Source: Bolinopsis microptera
Taxonomy: Eukaryota; Ctenophora; Tentaculata; Lobata; Bolinopsidae
Reading direction: 5' to 3'
Assembly: GCF_026151205.1 (NCBI RefSeq)
Contig: NC_087074.1
Location: 3,906,001-3,970,000, forward strand
DNA length: 64,000 nucleotides
Shown: positions 21,599 to 34,067 of the stretch, in pieces
Numbering within the stretch: the first letter of the stretch is position 1
Layout: each line of letters opens with the position of its first letter
The notes under the pieces: generated by a model
What the model saw: only the letters and a program-made list of their open reading frames with translations
What the model was told of the DNA's origin: nothing
The model's database searches: none
Position numbers and translations under genes: made by a program

Positions 21599-23119
21599 GG
21601 TCAAGTTCGGAGACAACCTGTACATAAAATCAGTCACTAATTACACTCATTTCACTGCCATAAACGGTAAAATTAATTATAATTCCTCTGACAGTCCAAG
21701 GGGTACAGGCTCTTCAGATATTATACTCCTAACCTTTCTATAATGATATCTGGGTTCAAAATTTAAATAACTCAACCTTGGTGGAGACAGTGGCCACCTG
21801 AAAATTACAAAAATAAAGGAGCTGTAAATCACTTATGAAAAAAATATTTACTCCAAATTTCACAATTTAAAGTTATGTAAGACAGGTGGGTACTCAAAAA
21901 GTGCCGGTTGAGCAGGTTTGTCTGCTCAACACAGGTGGAGCAGCTCACTGACTACATGAGCTAATATAAGTGACTAGAACTAACCCTCTCATGCTTTTTA
22001 ATTGCTCCAAAGTCCTAATATTTAATATTATGGGTTATACCAATCATATTTCATAGAATAGGATCCTCAGAATCGGCTCAACCGAGGTGGAGACAGCATA
22101 ACATGCAGTTCAAAATCTGTTATTCTGTAGTTTAGGAGCTGTAGAGTGACTGTGGCAGTCCATTTGCAATACCAATGATTCTAAATCATCTACCAACTCA
22201 TATTACAAGGCATCCTTACTGAAAAGTACACTCAACATAGGTGGAGACTCAAATTTGGCAAATTTGGGCGTAAATTTGACCTCAGAAGTCAAGGTTCTCC
22301 ACCGCGGTTGAGTGGTTGATGGCTAGTTTGATGAGTTGTATACATGCTAAAGGATCACCCAATGTTATTTCTTCCAGAAATCAACTGCCAAAGCTCAACT
22401 CAACCCGGTGGGGCCAGTTTTAATGCATTTTTAATGTTTTAATGTTTAATCAACAATTTCTCCACCTTGTTGAGCACCTTTTCACAACTTTGATAGTTTT
22501 TTCATTTGCTAGAACACTTTGCTTTAAGACAGAAGGGGTAACAGTTTTATGATCCCCTACAGTAGCAGTTAACAGAGCAGATTAGAATTAGTGATAAAAT
22601 CAATGAATTTAGGCATGTTTGACAGGCTTTTTACTGTAAAGATCTCCACCCTGTTGAGCGTCAATGGAAAAAACAAAATTTAACGGGAAGTAGAAAAGGC
22701 CGAGACGCAACTTTCTAGCTAACCTAGAACTCTCTAAACCTTTCTCCACCCCCGGTTGAGCAGCTTTGAAAAGTGCATTTAATTTCTCCACCTCGGTTGA
22801 GCACTTAAATAAAATATTGATAAAACCATCAGATTGCAAATTTGATGTAGTTTGTGTTACCAATAACCTTTTCCACCTTAATCAAAAGTTTCATCAACCA
22901 GAGCCAGTCTCCACCTTAAATCTCCACCTTTTAAGGGTTTGTTTAATACCACCTGTATCTGCTCAACCGTTCAACCTTTTAATTTTTTTTTTACTCAGAG
23001 AAAGTCCTGAAAAATGTCTTGTCAGCCATATAATCAGGGAGTTTCAGTCTGTTTTGAGCTGGCTCCACCACACACTTCTAAAAAAGTAAAAAATGTACAG
23101 GTTGTCTCCGAACTTGACC
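21599..23119. mobile_element. 1.5-kb inverted-repeat element with oriented internal motif array
   Basis: Perfect 27-bp terminal inverted repeats (21599-21625 and 23093-23119, starting GGTCAAGTTCGGAGAC) are flanked by a direct TCAA on both sides (21595-21598, 23120-23123), a likely 4-bp target duplication. There is no transposase. The interior carries CTCAACCnnGGTGGAG boxes in forward orientation at about 21771, 21925, 22077, 22231 and 22399. Inverse boxes (CTCCACCnnGGTTGAG) lie at 22297, 22460, 22644, 22744 and 22786. Forward boxes are about 152-168 bp apart. Confidence 0.8.
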
Positions 23120-23123
23120 TCAA

Positions 23124-24002
23124 CTGTTAAGACACTCAGCTCAGTGGATTTAATATGTATAGAAGTATTCATCAACTGTGGAACGAGTATTTCAGATGAA
23201 ATAATCAGTGTAGCAAGGGCAGGCCATTAGGACACAAATGTCTTCAGTTCTGACGAAAAATTGTTACTTATGAAATAATTTTGATACTTGAGACTACACT
23301 TAAAGGATTCGATCACAATAATAAACCTGATGAACCCGCCGGACTGTCATCTATTCCTTTTGTACAATAACAACAATAAATGCACAGGTGTGCACTGCCA
23401 CGAAAACAATCCAGCATACAAGAAAACCATGGAAAAGCAATCCATATTTATATTCTAAACCCTGCAAACCTTTCAACTAATAAAAGGAAAAAAATTGTTC
23501 AAACGATATACACAGATAATTTCAACAATGGTAATTGTCTAGCTGTAAGGTTAGACACCCTCGAAAATGAAGAGACCAACACAATAAATTTAATTTAATA
23601 AACACGGTAGAGATTTTTTAAAAACCAGTGTAGAAAATAAAACCCTTTGTAATATATAAAACAGTCATTTAAAAGTGACATACCACAAATTTACTTTACA
23701 ACAACCAGCGGTTCGGTCCCTCGCCCATCAGACACTCCGCGAATTTTCATGATTGTGCACAATTGACACCCAGCCTCTTTCAGAGTTCAGAGTTGGTGAT
23801 GCTCCAGCACTTGAAGATGACAGGTTTTGTCAGGTTCAGGCCCCTTTAGTGCAATTAATCCCTGAGCTCGACTCAATGTCTGCAAGGAAAACTGAATTTC
23901 AGGAATAAATCAAGTGGGGCGAGAGGATTGTGATTTTCAAGGTACTGGTGCTCACAAATCGTGATCTTGAAACTAAACTTTGCTATTTGACCGTTATATT
24001 TA
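23124..24002. other. Intergenic, nothing recognised
   Basis: AT-rich sequence without coding frames or repeats that I can support. Confidence 0.5.
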
Positions 24003-24987
24003 AACCTTGGAGGACTTCGCCGCTTCGACGCGCTGCGCGAACTAACATTCTTGCTTCGCATCGTCGATCGTTGCTTTGCTTCGCAAAGCAACGATCCCGA
24101 TGAGTTGACATCGTCAATCAAATTAAAACCACGTCATTTGAAAATTTAAGACTGCGCTAACCAAAAGTGCAACCAAATAAAATGTGAATTGCCGAAAACC
24201 CTCAGATTAAGGTTTTGGATGAATGTTCAAAAAAATTAAATATGGCAGAGTTGAGAGTAATTAAGAAACTGGCAATATTTAGTAAAATATGAAATTGTAT
24301 GATCTGTAACAACTGCGCCGCGCATTTTGAATTTGAAATAGTGGACGACAAAATTAACTTATAGTTGGCGCTCTACTAAATCGCTCGCCCAAATTTCAAA
24401 TAAATTCTTGTGTTTATGTAAAACCGTTTTGTACGGCTGCAAAACCATAAAAACCATAAAAGTCACGTAAAATTTTTTGCGAGCGAATTAGTAAAAGCCA
24501 ATAGTTGAATATATATCCGGTTGAAAGAGACAAAGAAAGTATTAAATTAATACATTTTAATACAAAATACTTTTAACACTAATATATAACAAATAATTTA
24601 AGCCTGAAGATGGCGTTGACGTCAAAAATTGTCCTAGATTCCTAATATAACTTTTTGTTTTATCTGTCATTGTCTCGAATATATATCCAACTATTATATC
24701 CAACTAATATATCAGTATTTTAATCATGAAACTAATAAACAGCGAATTGATTGACGGTGTCAACCTTAATTGACGTTGTCAATTCATGGCAGCTCGGCGC
24801 GGCACGGCACAGTAGCGCGGCACAGTAGCGCATCTCACCAATCTAGCCATGTCGCTGTGAGAAGCCTCATTGAGTGCGCGGCGCGGCACAGTAACGCATC
24901 GCGCTACAAGTGTCAACCCATCGATATCGATGCGAAGCAAAAATGCTAGTTTGCGCGGCGCGTCGAAGCGGCGAAGTCCTCCAAACA
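24003..24987. mobile_element. CpG-rich inverted-repeat element, about 1 kb
   Basis: A long arm at 24003-24062 (TTGGAGGACTTCGCCGCTTC ... CTTGCTTCGCATCG) is matched by its inverse at 24929-24987 with few differences, giving terminal repeats of about 58 bp. Just inside the left arm is a perfect 14-bp hairpin (24066-24096, GATCGTTGCTTTGC). The interior near 24790-24910 is rich in GCGCGGCACAGTA-type repeats. No transposase and no clear target duplication. Confidence 0.7.
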
Positions 24988-25390
24988 GCTAGCGAACTAC
25001 TCCATGCATCATTTGACAAAATAATTAGCCAGCGAACCATAGATGAAAAATAAGTTTGTTTGCGTGTTGAATAGCTTTAAGAAACCTTACCGACCGCGGT
25101 TATGCTTTAACCAAAGCCCTCTCGCTTGAATTAATGTGCGTCGTTCGACCGCCGAAGCCCGACTAGGTCGGCGGTCGCATATAATTTATACTGCGCCCGC
25201 CTCCCTTTACTTGTGAAACAAGCGCGCCTGCAGTGGCGCGAAAGCTTGATCCACGATCATGGACGTCGACGGATGTTACTCGTCTAAATTTCTTCGAAGT
25301 AGCGCGCGCCGCTTTATTCTACACTTGCCCGATGGCAAGTGCTACGAAGTAGCGCGCGCCGGGCCTGATCATTAACAATGGTCAACGATC
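24988..25390. repeat. CpG-rich repetitive stretch between two inverted-repeat elements
   Basis: CGAAGTAGCGCGCGCC occurs twice (about 25294 and 25346) with related GC-rich blocks. It is probably remnants of the same families as the flanking elements. Confidence 0.4.
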
Positions 25391-25802
25391 AACGATGTCA
25401 ATCCTTCCTTTACTTGGCCGCGCTCAGCCTGTCATTCCGCCGAATCTCTATTATGAACATGAGGTCCCCAAATAAATCTTTCCTAGCTCGGTGAGGCCCA
25501 GTGGTGCATCTTGCCGATCTACGGATGCGAGAATATGCGCGGTGCGGCCCAGTGCAGTAGTGCATAGTGCTACAACGCGAAAGCACATAGTTAGATGAAT
25601 ATGTACTGTGTATTGGTTTTAATTTATAGTTTATTATCGGATGTTTATTTATATTTATCATAATATTAATTATATTCATTATAATGCATTGTAGCGCGAT
25701 GCACTACTGGGTCGCGCGCGCATCAAATAATGCTTCTCGCAACCAATCGGTAGATCGGCGAGATGCACCACTGTGCCTCACCGAGCTGCGAAGGATTGAC
25801 AT
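25391..25802. mobile_element. Inverted-repeat element, about 0.41 kb
   Basis: Outer arms CGATGTCAATCCTTC (25391) and GAAGGATTGACATCG (25788-25802) pair. Inner arms AGCTCGGTGAGGCCCAGTGG (about 25485) and their inverse at 25750-25787 also pair. An unpaired stretch of about 80 bp interrupts the left arm. It shares GTAGTGCAT/GCGCTAC motifs with the element just upstream. Confidence 0.65.
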
Positions 25803-26729
25803 CGTGAATCAATATAATGCATAATGGCAATAAAATTTAAATTTCCTTATAAATATATAAATTCAATACAATTTAATCATTAATGTTTTTTATTGCATGA
25901 TAGCTAGCGCAATGCACTACTTTGTAAATTAATAACTTACAAAGACGCGCACCAAGTTGGACTCATGTCGATATAAATTCGCCTTCGTAATTTGTTAGAA
26001 TTGTTCCATCAAACAAGCAAATACAAAATTAAAATAGGTTGACATGTGTAAATATCATGTTGTATCATGTATTTATATATATTTATCTTTCAATATGCTT
26101 GCAATTAATTATTAAGGTTCAATTTTAAAGCGCTGAACATAGTGCAATGTTATGTCATTTACCTGGGTAGCGGGGACCCCAGGCTATAATGTTTATAGAG
26201 ATTCGGTGGAATTACAGGCAAGGCTGAGCGCTGCCCAGTAACTATGCCAGTAATTATGCCATACCATGTGTCGGCAGGTTGTCTGCAGTTAAAATTGCGC
26301 TAGTGTGTTGTTGGTTGAACATTGTACAGGCTACAAGGTTACCAGGTTAAATTTTTAAACCATGATACAATAGCCTCTGTTTAAATATTGTGTGGCAGTT
26401 GACAAACTTAAAATGTTCAATAAGAACCGTTTGTTTTGGTCGGAATGGTGTAATTTGCTTGTTTAAAAGTTTTGCTTTGTATTTATATCGTTAAATGCAG
26501 TACGACGTACAAAAGAGAGTAGCCAATCGCTCACATTGTCCTGATAAGAGTAAAGAGCTCACGATCACATTAACAGCTCATTACAGTAAACATTTATTAC
26601 TGTTAGGTTATCATAGTCAGTCATGAATACTAGACCTGTATCTCAAACACAGTCAGTTGGGCTGTCGTTCTAGAACTTATGTTGTATTTTCATGATATCA
26701 CAGATATTTGCTCATTATAACTAGCAAGG
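25803..26729. other. Intergenic, nothing recognised
   Basis: AT-rich sequence, no coding frame or clear repeat. Confidence 0.5.
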
Positions 26730-27998
26730 CTACGGGTATTTGCCTCACAGAATGGCCAAAAAAAAGGAAGGTCTCTCAAAGTCACAAAACACACTTTATT
26801 CCAGTTTTTATCTCATAAGAAGCTAAGTTGACACTCATATTTTTCTTCCCGGGGGTTCATTTAATCTCATAACCATTTTTTCTTTGAGAAAAATTGGCCG
26901 GAAAATCTTCCTCCAAAAAAACATGCCTCACAGAATGGCCAAATCTGAATTTCTATAATTTTGTTGATGGAGATACTTTTTAAATTTCTATCACCACACG
27001 TTCTTAGAAAACCTATTAAGGAATGGGGTAATTACCTAAAACTCACGAAAAAACTGAGCTGTGAAAAATTATTTCACAAAAAAGAAAAAATGCCTGACAA
27101 AATGGCAAAAAAAAAAGAAAACGAGAAAATTTTATTTTTCTAAAACCTTTGGCTCTTGTTTCAGGCATGCTGCTGGTATTAATATGCCTTGTTAACACCC
27201 CCATATAGGTGAAATTTCTTAGAACTGAATAAAAAGGGCATAATTTCCTACACCAAAAATGGCCATTTTGTGTGGCGTTGTTCATATTCCCTGATTTCAT
27301 GATTTATAACCTTCATTCGGCTGTAAAAACACTCCATCTGGGGTGTTAATGTATGATAAATAGCTTGTGAATACTTTAGACTTATGGTTTCATTGAATAA
27401 AAGGAGTTTTAAATTTTGGCCATTTTGTGAGGCATATTTTGGCCATTTTGTGAGGCGTTTAGCCATTTTAACATTTTGTTTCTTCCTAAATTGAACAATG
27501 TTCGTTTTGTTTGATGAATACTATTCTTTAAACATCTTCTGTCATACTGGTGCCAGAAGTTCTCACCAAAATGCAAACTTAGTTCAAAAATTTGAAAACA
27601 AATTTTGTGAGGCATATTTTGGCCATTTTGTGAGGCGTGTAGCCATTTTAGCATTTTTTTCTTCCTATATTGAACAATGTTCGTTTTGTTTGATGAATAC
27701 TATTCTTTGAATATCTTCTGTCATACTGGTGCCAGAAGTTCTCACCAAAATGTAAACTTAGTTCAAAAATTTGAAAACAAATTTTTCAGTGCTCAAAATT
27801 TCTACATAAACAGTCATATTTATGCCAGAAAATGTGGTCCTAGTTAATGATTTCACCACAGGAAGTGTTGCCAGAAGACTTTTGTTTCATATGGTATCCA
27901 CAAAACCTACCAGTCTTTTATAAAAAATTAGTTACAAAAACATTTACAAATTTGGCCATTCTGTGAGGCTAGCCATTCTGTGAGGCATTTACCCGTAG
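26730..27998. mobile_element. 1.27-kb inverted-repeat element with oriented GCCTCACAGAATGGCC boxes
   Basis: The ends CTACGGGTA-TTTGCC and its inverse GGCATTTACCCGTAG pair, with a possible TA target site. In the left part the box GCCTCACAGAATGGCC reads forward (26742, 26926, degenerate at 27090). In the right part only the inverse is present: GGCCATTTTGTGAGGC at about 27259, 27418, 27441 and 27621, and GGCCATTCTGTGAGGC at 27954, with a variant at 27970. A 180-bp internal unit is tandemly duplicated (27441-27620 and 27621-27800). No transposase. Confidence 0.75.
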
Positions 27999-28232
27999 AC
28001 TTTTTATTCCAATTCTGTTACTTGTTTCCTTCAGGCTCATGGAGGCTAAATTGTTTCATAATCGATTTCCCACTTTATATTTAAGTGATAAAGCAGATTT
28101 CGAACTTGTTATATAATAAGTTATTGAAATCGAATCTTGTTCATTCTTATACTCTTGTTTTCTCATATATAATATGTTCTTCTTCGTATTAACAACACCG
28201 TTCACAGGGTTATTAGAGGTAATGGAGATGAT

Positions 28233-31200
28233 ATGATAGCAATTTGGATTCTCAGATCACTACTGTGTACCTGCATTGTTTCACAAGAAATAAAGACCTT
28301 CTCAGACACATTGTTGCATTATGATGGTGTTTTAGCCAGCTACTCGCCATTTTATGAAAGATCAGATTATTTTGGATTCTGGCATGTTTCTGAAAACTAT
28401 GGTTCCAAGCTTCGTGATAATCTTAATGGACTTTGTCCTCCTGGATGCATTTGCAACCTTGAAGTTCTAGATTGTTCAGGTCTATCAACAGCTACATCAG
28501 CTATTTCAATTCGCCAGCAGAATTTCTATCTTATACAAAACTCCTCATTTCCTGGAGATAAATACTCTTTGGTAACCGAATTATCAATTGTGTCATGTCC
28601 AAACTTTTTCAAAATTGAAAGTTTTGTATTGGAAAAATTTCCCAATATCAAAACAATCGTAATTGATGGCACTTCTTTGATGACTTTCCCTGCTTTTCAA
28701 ACAGTTTTCAGATCACTGACGAGCATTGACATTTACAGAAGCAAGCTTTCAAGCCTAAGAAAAGCACAATTTAGCTATGCGCCTAATCTTCAGTACTTGA
28801 ACTTAGCTGAGAATGAGATAAAGTTTGTTGCTGATAGCTCATTATCAGGTACATCCCTCCGACTAGCAACCTTTGCAGGAAATGAGCTCTCATTTGTTCC
28901 AAATGCCTTCAAGGTAGTTTCCAGTACATTGGAATACCTTGGTCTTGAAAGTAACAACATATCTGTTGCTAGAGCTGAAGCATTATCAGATCTTTCAGTT
29001 CTTAAACACCTCAATATTAGCAACAATCCTATTGATCACATGGAATTGGGAGTGTTCGGTGGATGCACAGCTTTGAGTTTTATTGAGCTTCATTCGACTA
29101 AACTTACCAGCTTGAATCACTTTAGCTTTTATAACATACCAAGTTTAAATTATGTCAGCCTCTATAGAACACCAACTCTGAGTTCAATATCTGGTAATGC
29201 TTTCACGGATCTTCCAACTCTGTCTATCATTCTGCTACAGTACAGTGGAATACATTTTCTTGACTACAGGATGTTTAACAGTACATCTAAAGTTCAGTAT
29301 CTTGTTCTAGATGACAACAAAATCACAGCTGTACCCCACCTTCTGCTCCAAGAAGTTAAATTGTCTAAGTTGAAATGGCTTGGTTTACGAGACAATAAGA
29401 TTTCTGACATAAATGGTGTTGCAGATGATCAATTCCTTCCTGGAACACAGATTCTTAAAGATCAGTATCAATCTCTGTTTCCTCTTAATAAGAGTGCTGT
29501 TGCATTACCAAAACTTGAAATGCTTGATTTATCTGGAAATCGCCTTATAGAATTACCAGATTACTTTTTCACTGCATTGCCAAGATTGAAAGAACTTTTC
29601 TTGGACAACAATTTTATTAGTGATGACCACATTAAGATAAATGCTTTGACAGAGTCTTGCAAAGCCTTGGAAGTTGTGAGACTGGACAACAACAATTTAA
29701 AAACTGTCCCTAGTTTTTTGTTCCGACCGCCTAACATCAGATATATTTCGTTGAATCAAAACCTACTAACGTTTTTGGAGAGTGGCACATTCTCATCATT
29801 AACCAACCTCACTGAATTATATCTTGCTACTAACAACATTCTAACGATTGAAGATGGGACATTTCCTAGTTCTTTAAATGTGCTTGAACTGCAAGAAAAT
29901 AAATTCAGCTTCCTGGACGAAAATCAGTTCAACGACATGCCTCTGCTGACGCGCCTTGATCTCAGTTCTAACAGAATATCAGATCTGCCCGATGATGTAT
30001 TTGCAAACAATGTCAAGCTTGATTATGTTGATCTCGACAGCAACAGAATTGGCTGGATAAATAAGGCTGTATTCAGGGACACCCCCCTTGAAAGTCAAAT
30101 CACTGTATCAAACAATGAGTTAAAAACTATCGAGCATGGAACATTCTCTGGCAAAGACTTTGTTGTGTTTTCAGCCGATAATAATCAATTGTCCTTCCTA
30201 CCGGACGACTGTATGTTTTGCAATTTAACAGGTTCTGCCGTCAAAATCAGCCTACATCAAAACAGGCTGGAGTTCCTACACTCGTTCATGTTCAGTAATA
30301 TACCGAGTGTTCACAGTATTGATTTATCAGAAAACCTCATCACTGACATAATGGCAAATTCTTTCAACAACATCGGTTTGACGCACACAATTGACCTGTC
30401 AGAAAACCCTGTCAATGAGATAGAAAGATACAGTTTCAACAAGATCTCAGGTAGGGGAGATTATTCGTATCTAGACGTTACCAATATCTCACCCTACAAA
30501 ATTGTTAAATCCTTTACTTTCAATGATGTCTCCGTCCGGAATATAGACCTAGCTTTAAACAATATATCCAAGATTGAGAAAGAGGCGTTTAGCAACGTGA
30601 ATGTTGCTGATACCCTCGCACTATCTGCTGTTCATCTTAAGTTCATCGCAAAACATGCTGCAGTTGGATACATCAAATACATAAATTTGCAAGATAATGA
30701 ACTTACAAGATTGGTACAAGGAGCATTTGAGAAAACAACCTGTCATGACATAGATCTAAGCAACAACAAGATAAGCTTTGTTGACAAGAAATCTCTTCCA
30801 GACTGCACAAACACGATCAAGCTAGATAACAATCTTATTCCCAGATGGATAAAAGACATCATCGTTAGCGGAGAGAATCTCAAAATATTGTCCCTCAAAA
30901 ACAATAAAATAAGGGAAATTGAAGAAGGCGCTTTGTCTGCAGTGAGACATAGCCTAACACTTCTGGATTTAAGTGAGAATGATCTACCGTCCTTTGAGAA
31001 AGATGTGATTTCTAACTTTGCGGCAATTGAAACACTGAATATTGGAAACAACAATATTCGAAATATAGAGGCTCAAACTGGTCTAGTATCCTTGAAGAAT
31101 CTTGATTTTTCTTCCAACAATGGAAGACTAAAATTCTTCAGTAAGAGCATCTTCGAATCCATTGCAGCTGCCAATACAACATCAATCACTGTATCAAACA

Positions 31201-34067
31201 CTTTGGCTAACCCCATTCCTTGCTCTTGCTCAAATTTTGAGGCATTTTCACTTCTCTCTGAAAATTATCGTCTAAACTTCGATAACATAGATTTCTGTGA
31301 ATTTGAGGGACGGACATTTTCATTCAAGAAGGGTCCTGAGGATTACTTTGTATCCTCAATGAAACAGTTATTGTGTGAACCACAAATCTCTCAATTTGAT
31401 CGTGTGACTACTAAATGGGTTGATGACTTACCAACAGAAGAGCGGCTTGATTTGAAATGGAAACTTTGGGAGGTTGCTCTGTGGAATAAAGAACGTGCTT
31501 TTTGTTGCAATGGTGAAACCTCAGACAAATGTCTAACGGTCACCTTATTCAGAGTGAAATGTTACAGAGACGATACTGATGAACTGATTACCGAGGAGAA
31601 CGTCCCACTCAGCGGAGCTGCTGACTGTGATTTCGAGTTCACCACCTCAATAACTACACTTTACACTAACGTATCTATTGCTTGTAGTGTAGATGTTACA
31701 ACCAGTGACAAGAACAGTCCACCGTCCCCATTTGCTGTGTGTCACCCGGAGAATAAAGCCTCTGTGGCAGTGAACTGCCAGAAAAAGGATTTTCCTCTCA
31801 GTGCTACTTTCTTTGATTTTGATAACAATCTCTACGATTTTCAAAACTCTGGTGATGACGATATTGTATCTGGTTTGTCTTTTGTTAATCATCTGTTAGG
31901 ACCTTTTGTATACACAACATCCACTAGTGATTCTGTCTCAAGATGGTTCACTGTGAATAGTGATACTAAAGGCGTGCTCCAACAAGACGTATGTTTAGAC
32001 CGAATTAAGAAGAATCAGTACAAATGGTTTGCTAGAAACTGGTATCCTCTTGATGATCTAGTTTCGACTGGGAATCTTGACAGAGATAAGCATTTCATCG
32101 CTCACAATCTGTACTTTACAGCTCGAATATCTTTCCCCCTCTTAAGAACCAGTAATAATCAGGAGATACGTATTGGTGGACCTGATGATGTTTGGGTCTT
32201 TGTCGGAGGTGTGCAAGTATTGGAACTTTTATCTGAAGTGGATGATGATTCTCCCTTACCCTGCAGCATGGTGGCTATCACTTCTTCTGGTGTCAGTGTC
32301 ACTCTTGGTACGCTAGACTTTGCTAGCTCCACTGAGAGGTGTGTAGCTTCAGATGAGACAAAGAATCATCCTGAAATTATGTTCTTGGCTGGAACCGTTT
32401 ACCCTGTTGATATTTTTCTAACCCAGCGGCGTTCACTATCTTCATCATTGTATCTAGAGCTGAAGAACATAGAACCTAGTGGTTCACCTGCACCACGATT
32501 TCGGTTTGATATGTCAGAAAGTAAACCACCTGGAGGCCTCATTGCAAAGCTGGATTTACTAAACGATCAGGGGATATCAGGTCCGTATACTACTAAGATA
32601 ACACTTGGTAAGGAGTATTTTGTAGTGAAACCTCCAAAGTTCAGTTATCTTGCTGACATGACAGAAGAAGATGCCAATACAAATCCAGGTCACGATATTC
32701 CTGCTTACTATGACTGTTCTAATGAAGTAACAATAGCAGACCCACTTCCTCAGAAAGTAAACTCTTTACTTGGGGAGGATTCGGACGACCTCCTCCTTAT
32801 CTTGAGAGACAGTATGGATTTCGACACGCTTGATCGTAGATCTCGAGAGTTTATTCTTTCATTTTCAGTTTCCATGACCAATTTTCAACTAGAATACAGT
32901 TTTGAGACGACAGTACTCGTCACATTATTGGACTCAAACGACAATTGTCCGGTTTTTATGGACAGTTCTGATGCTCCTATGCTTTACGAGTCGCTGTATG
33001 CTTTATCAATAGAAGGAAAAAGTATCACCGCAACAGATGCCGATAGCTCTGAAAATAAAGTGATAAGTTACCATGTTGGTGAAATGAAACGTCCTATTAA
33101 CGAGAGTTTCTACACGTCTCAAATAGACTACTATCTCCACGAGAAAGTGTTTGTTGACTACACGGTTACAATACACGCTGTAGATAACGGTGATAAGAAG
33201 TACGGCTCCTCCACCGAGATACTCATCTCACTCAGCACCAGCTGTATCAGAGACCTCCAGCTCGTGATCAACAAAACCACAGGTCTATTCCTGACCCTAG
33301 CTCCAGGCTGGATGATATCTGGGTACAACAGTTCGTATTGTGAGTCCTGTACTGTTGGGTACAGATGTCCGGGTGATGGTGTCCGGATTAGGTGTACTAC
33401 TTGTGAACGAGAGTATGAGAACACTGACTACACCTGGCCCGAGGGAGTATCTAGATCAGAACCAGGATGTGATAACCCCAGCAAGGCTGAGTTTAGTTTT
33501 GGTGGGTCTGCTGAATGCCAGGATTGTAAAGCAGGTTGGGTGTGTCAGGAAGGGAGGGGTAGCCCGGTGCTCGAAGACATGAAGTATGTGGATATGTGCA
33601 CAAATGGAAGCTGTAATACCACAATAATGGACTGTGAACCTGGTTTCTCATGTATAGCTGGGGTTGCTGAACTCTGCCAAGTTGGGACTTATAATGACGG
33701 CACCTTCTCCAGATGCCGACTCTGTCCTCCTGGTATGTTTACTGACTCCACAGGCTCCTCTGCATGCTCCTGCTGCCCCGAGGGCTCCGAGTCAAGTCAC
33801 GGTAAGGACAAGTGTAAGATGTGTGTTTGGAACGAGATGTGGACAGAATGTGGGGAGTGTAGACCTTGTCTGGACAGTGAGGAATGTCGTTGTGTAGGTT
33901 CAGAGCATGGCTGTTATCAAGGCCAGCAGTGTGTCAACTTACCTGGGGATAGTAACGTGTGTTTGGACTGTCCTGCGGGTTCTGAGCCGCTTCAGAGCTC
34001 TTGTTCAGATGTGGATGAGTGTGGGAGATATGACCCCTGTTTTCAGGGGGTAACTTGTATCAACCTG
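28233..34067 (+). other. Exon 1: signal peptide, LRRs, fibro-slime, cadherin-like, Cys-rich
   Basis: One exon of 5,835 nt codes for 1,945 residues. Residues 1-18 are a signal peptide. A Cys cap (LCPPGCICN, about residue 66) opens a very long LRR region of about thirty or more repeats, closed near residue 995 by IPCSCSNF. After a Cys-containing linker, residues about 1183-1413 match the fibro-slime/PA14-like fold ([44 protein letters not shown]). Cadherin-type calcium motifs follow ([29 protein letters not shown]; about 1420-1665). Then comes a Cys-rich stretch with a GCC2/GCC3-like [18 protein letters not shown], ending in the first EGF ([11 protein letters not shown]). The donor is GTGAGT at 34068. 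Confidence 0.85.
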
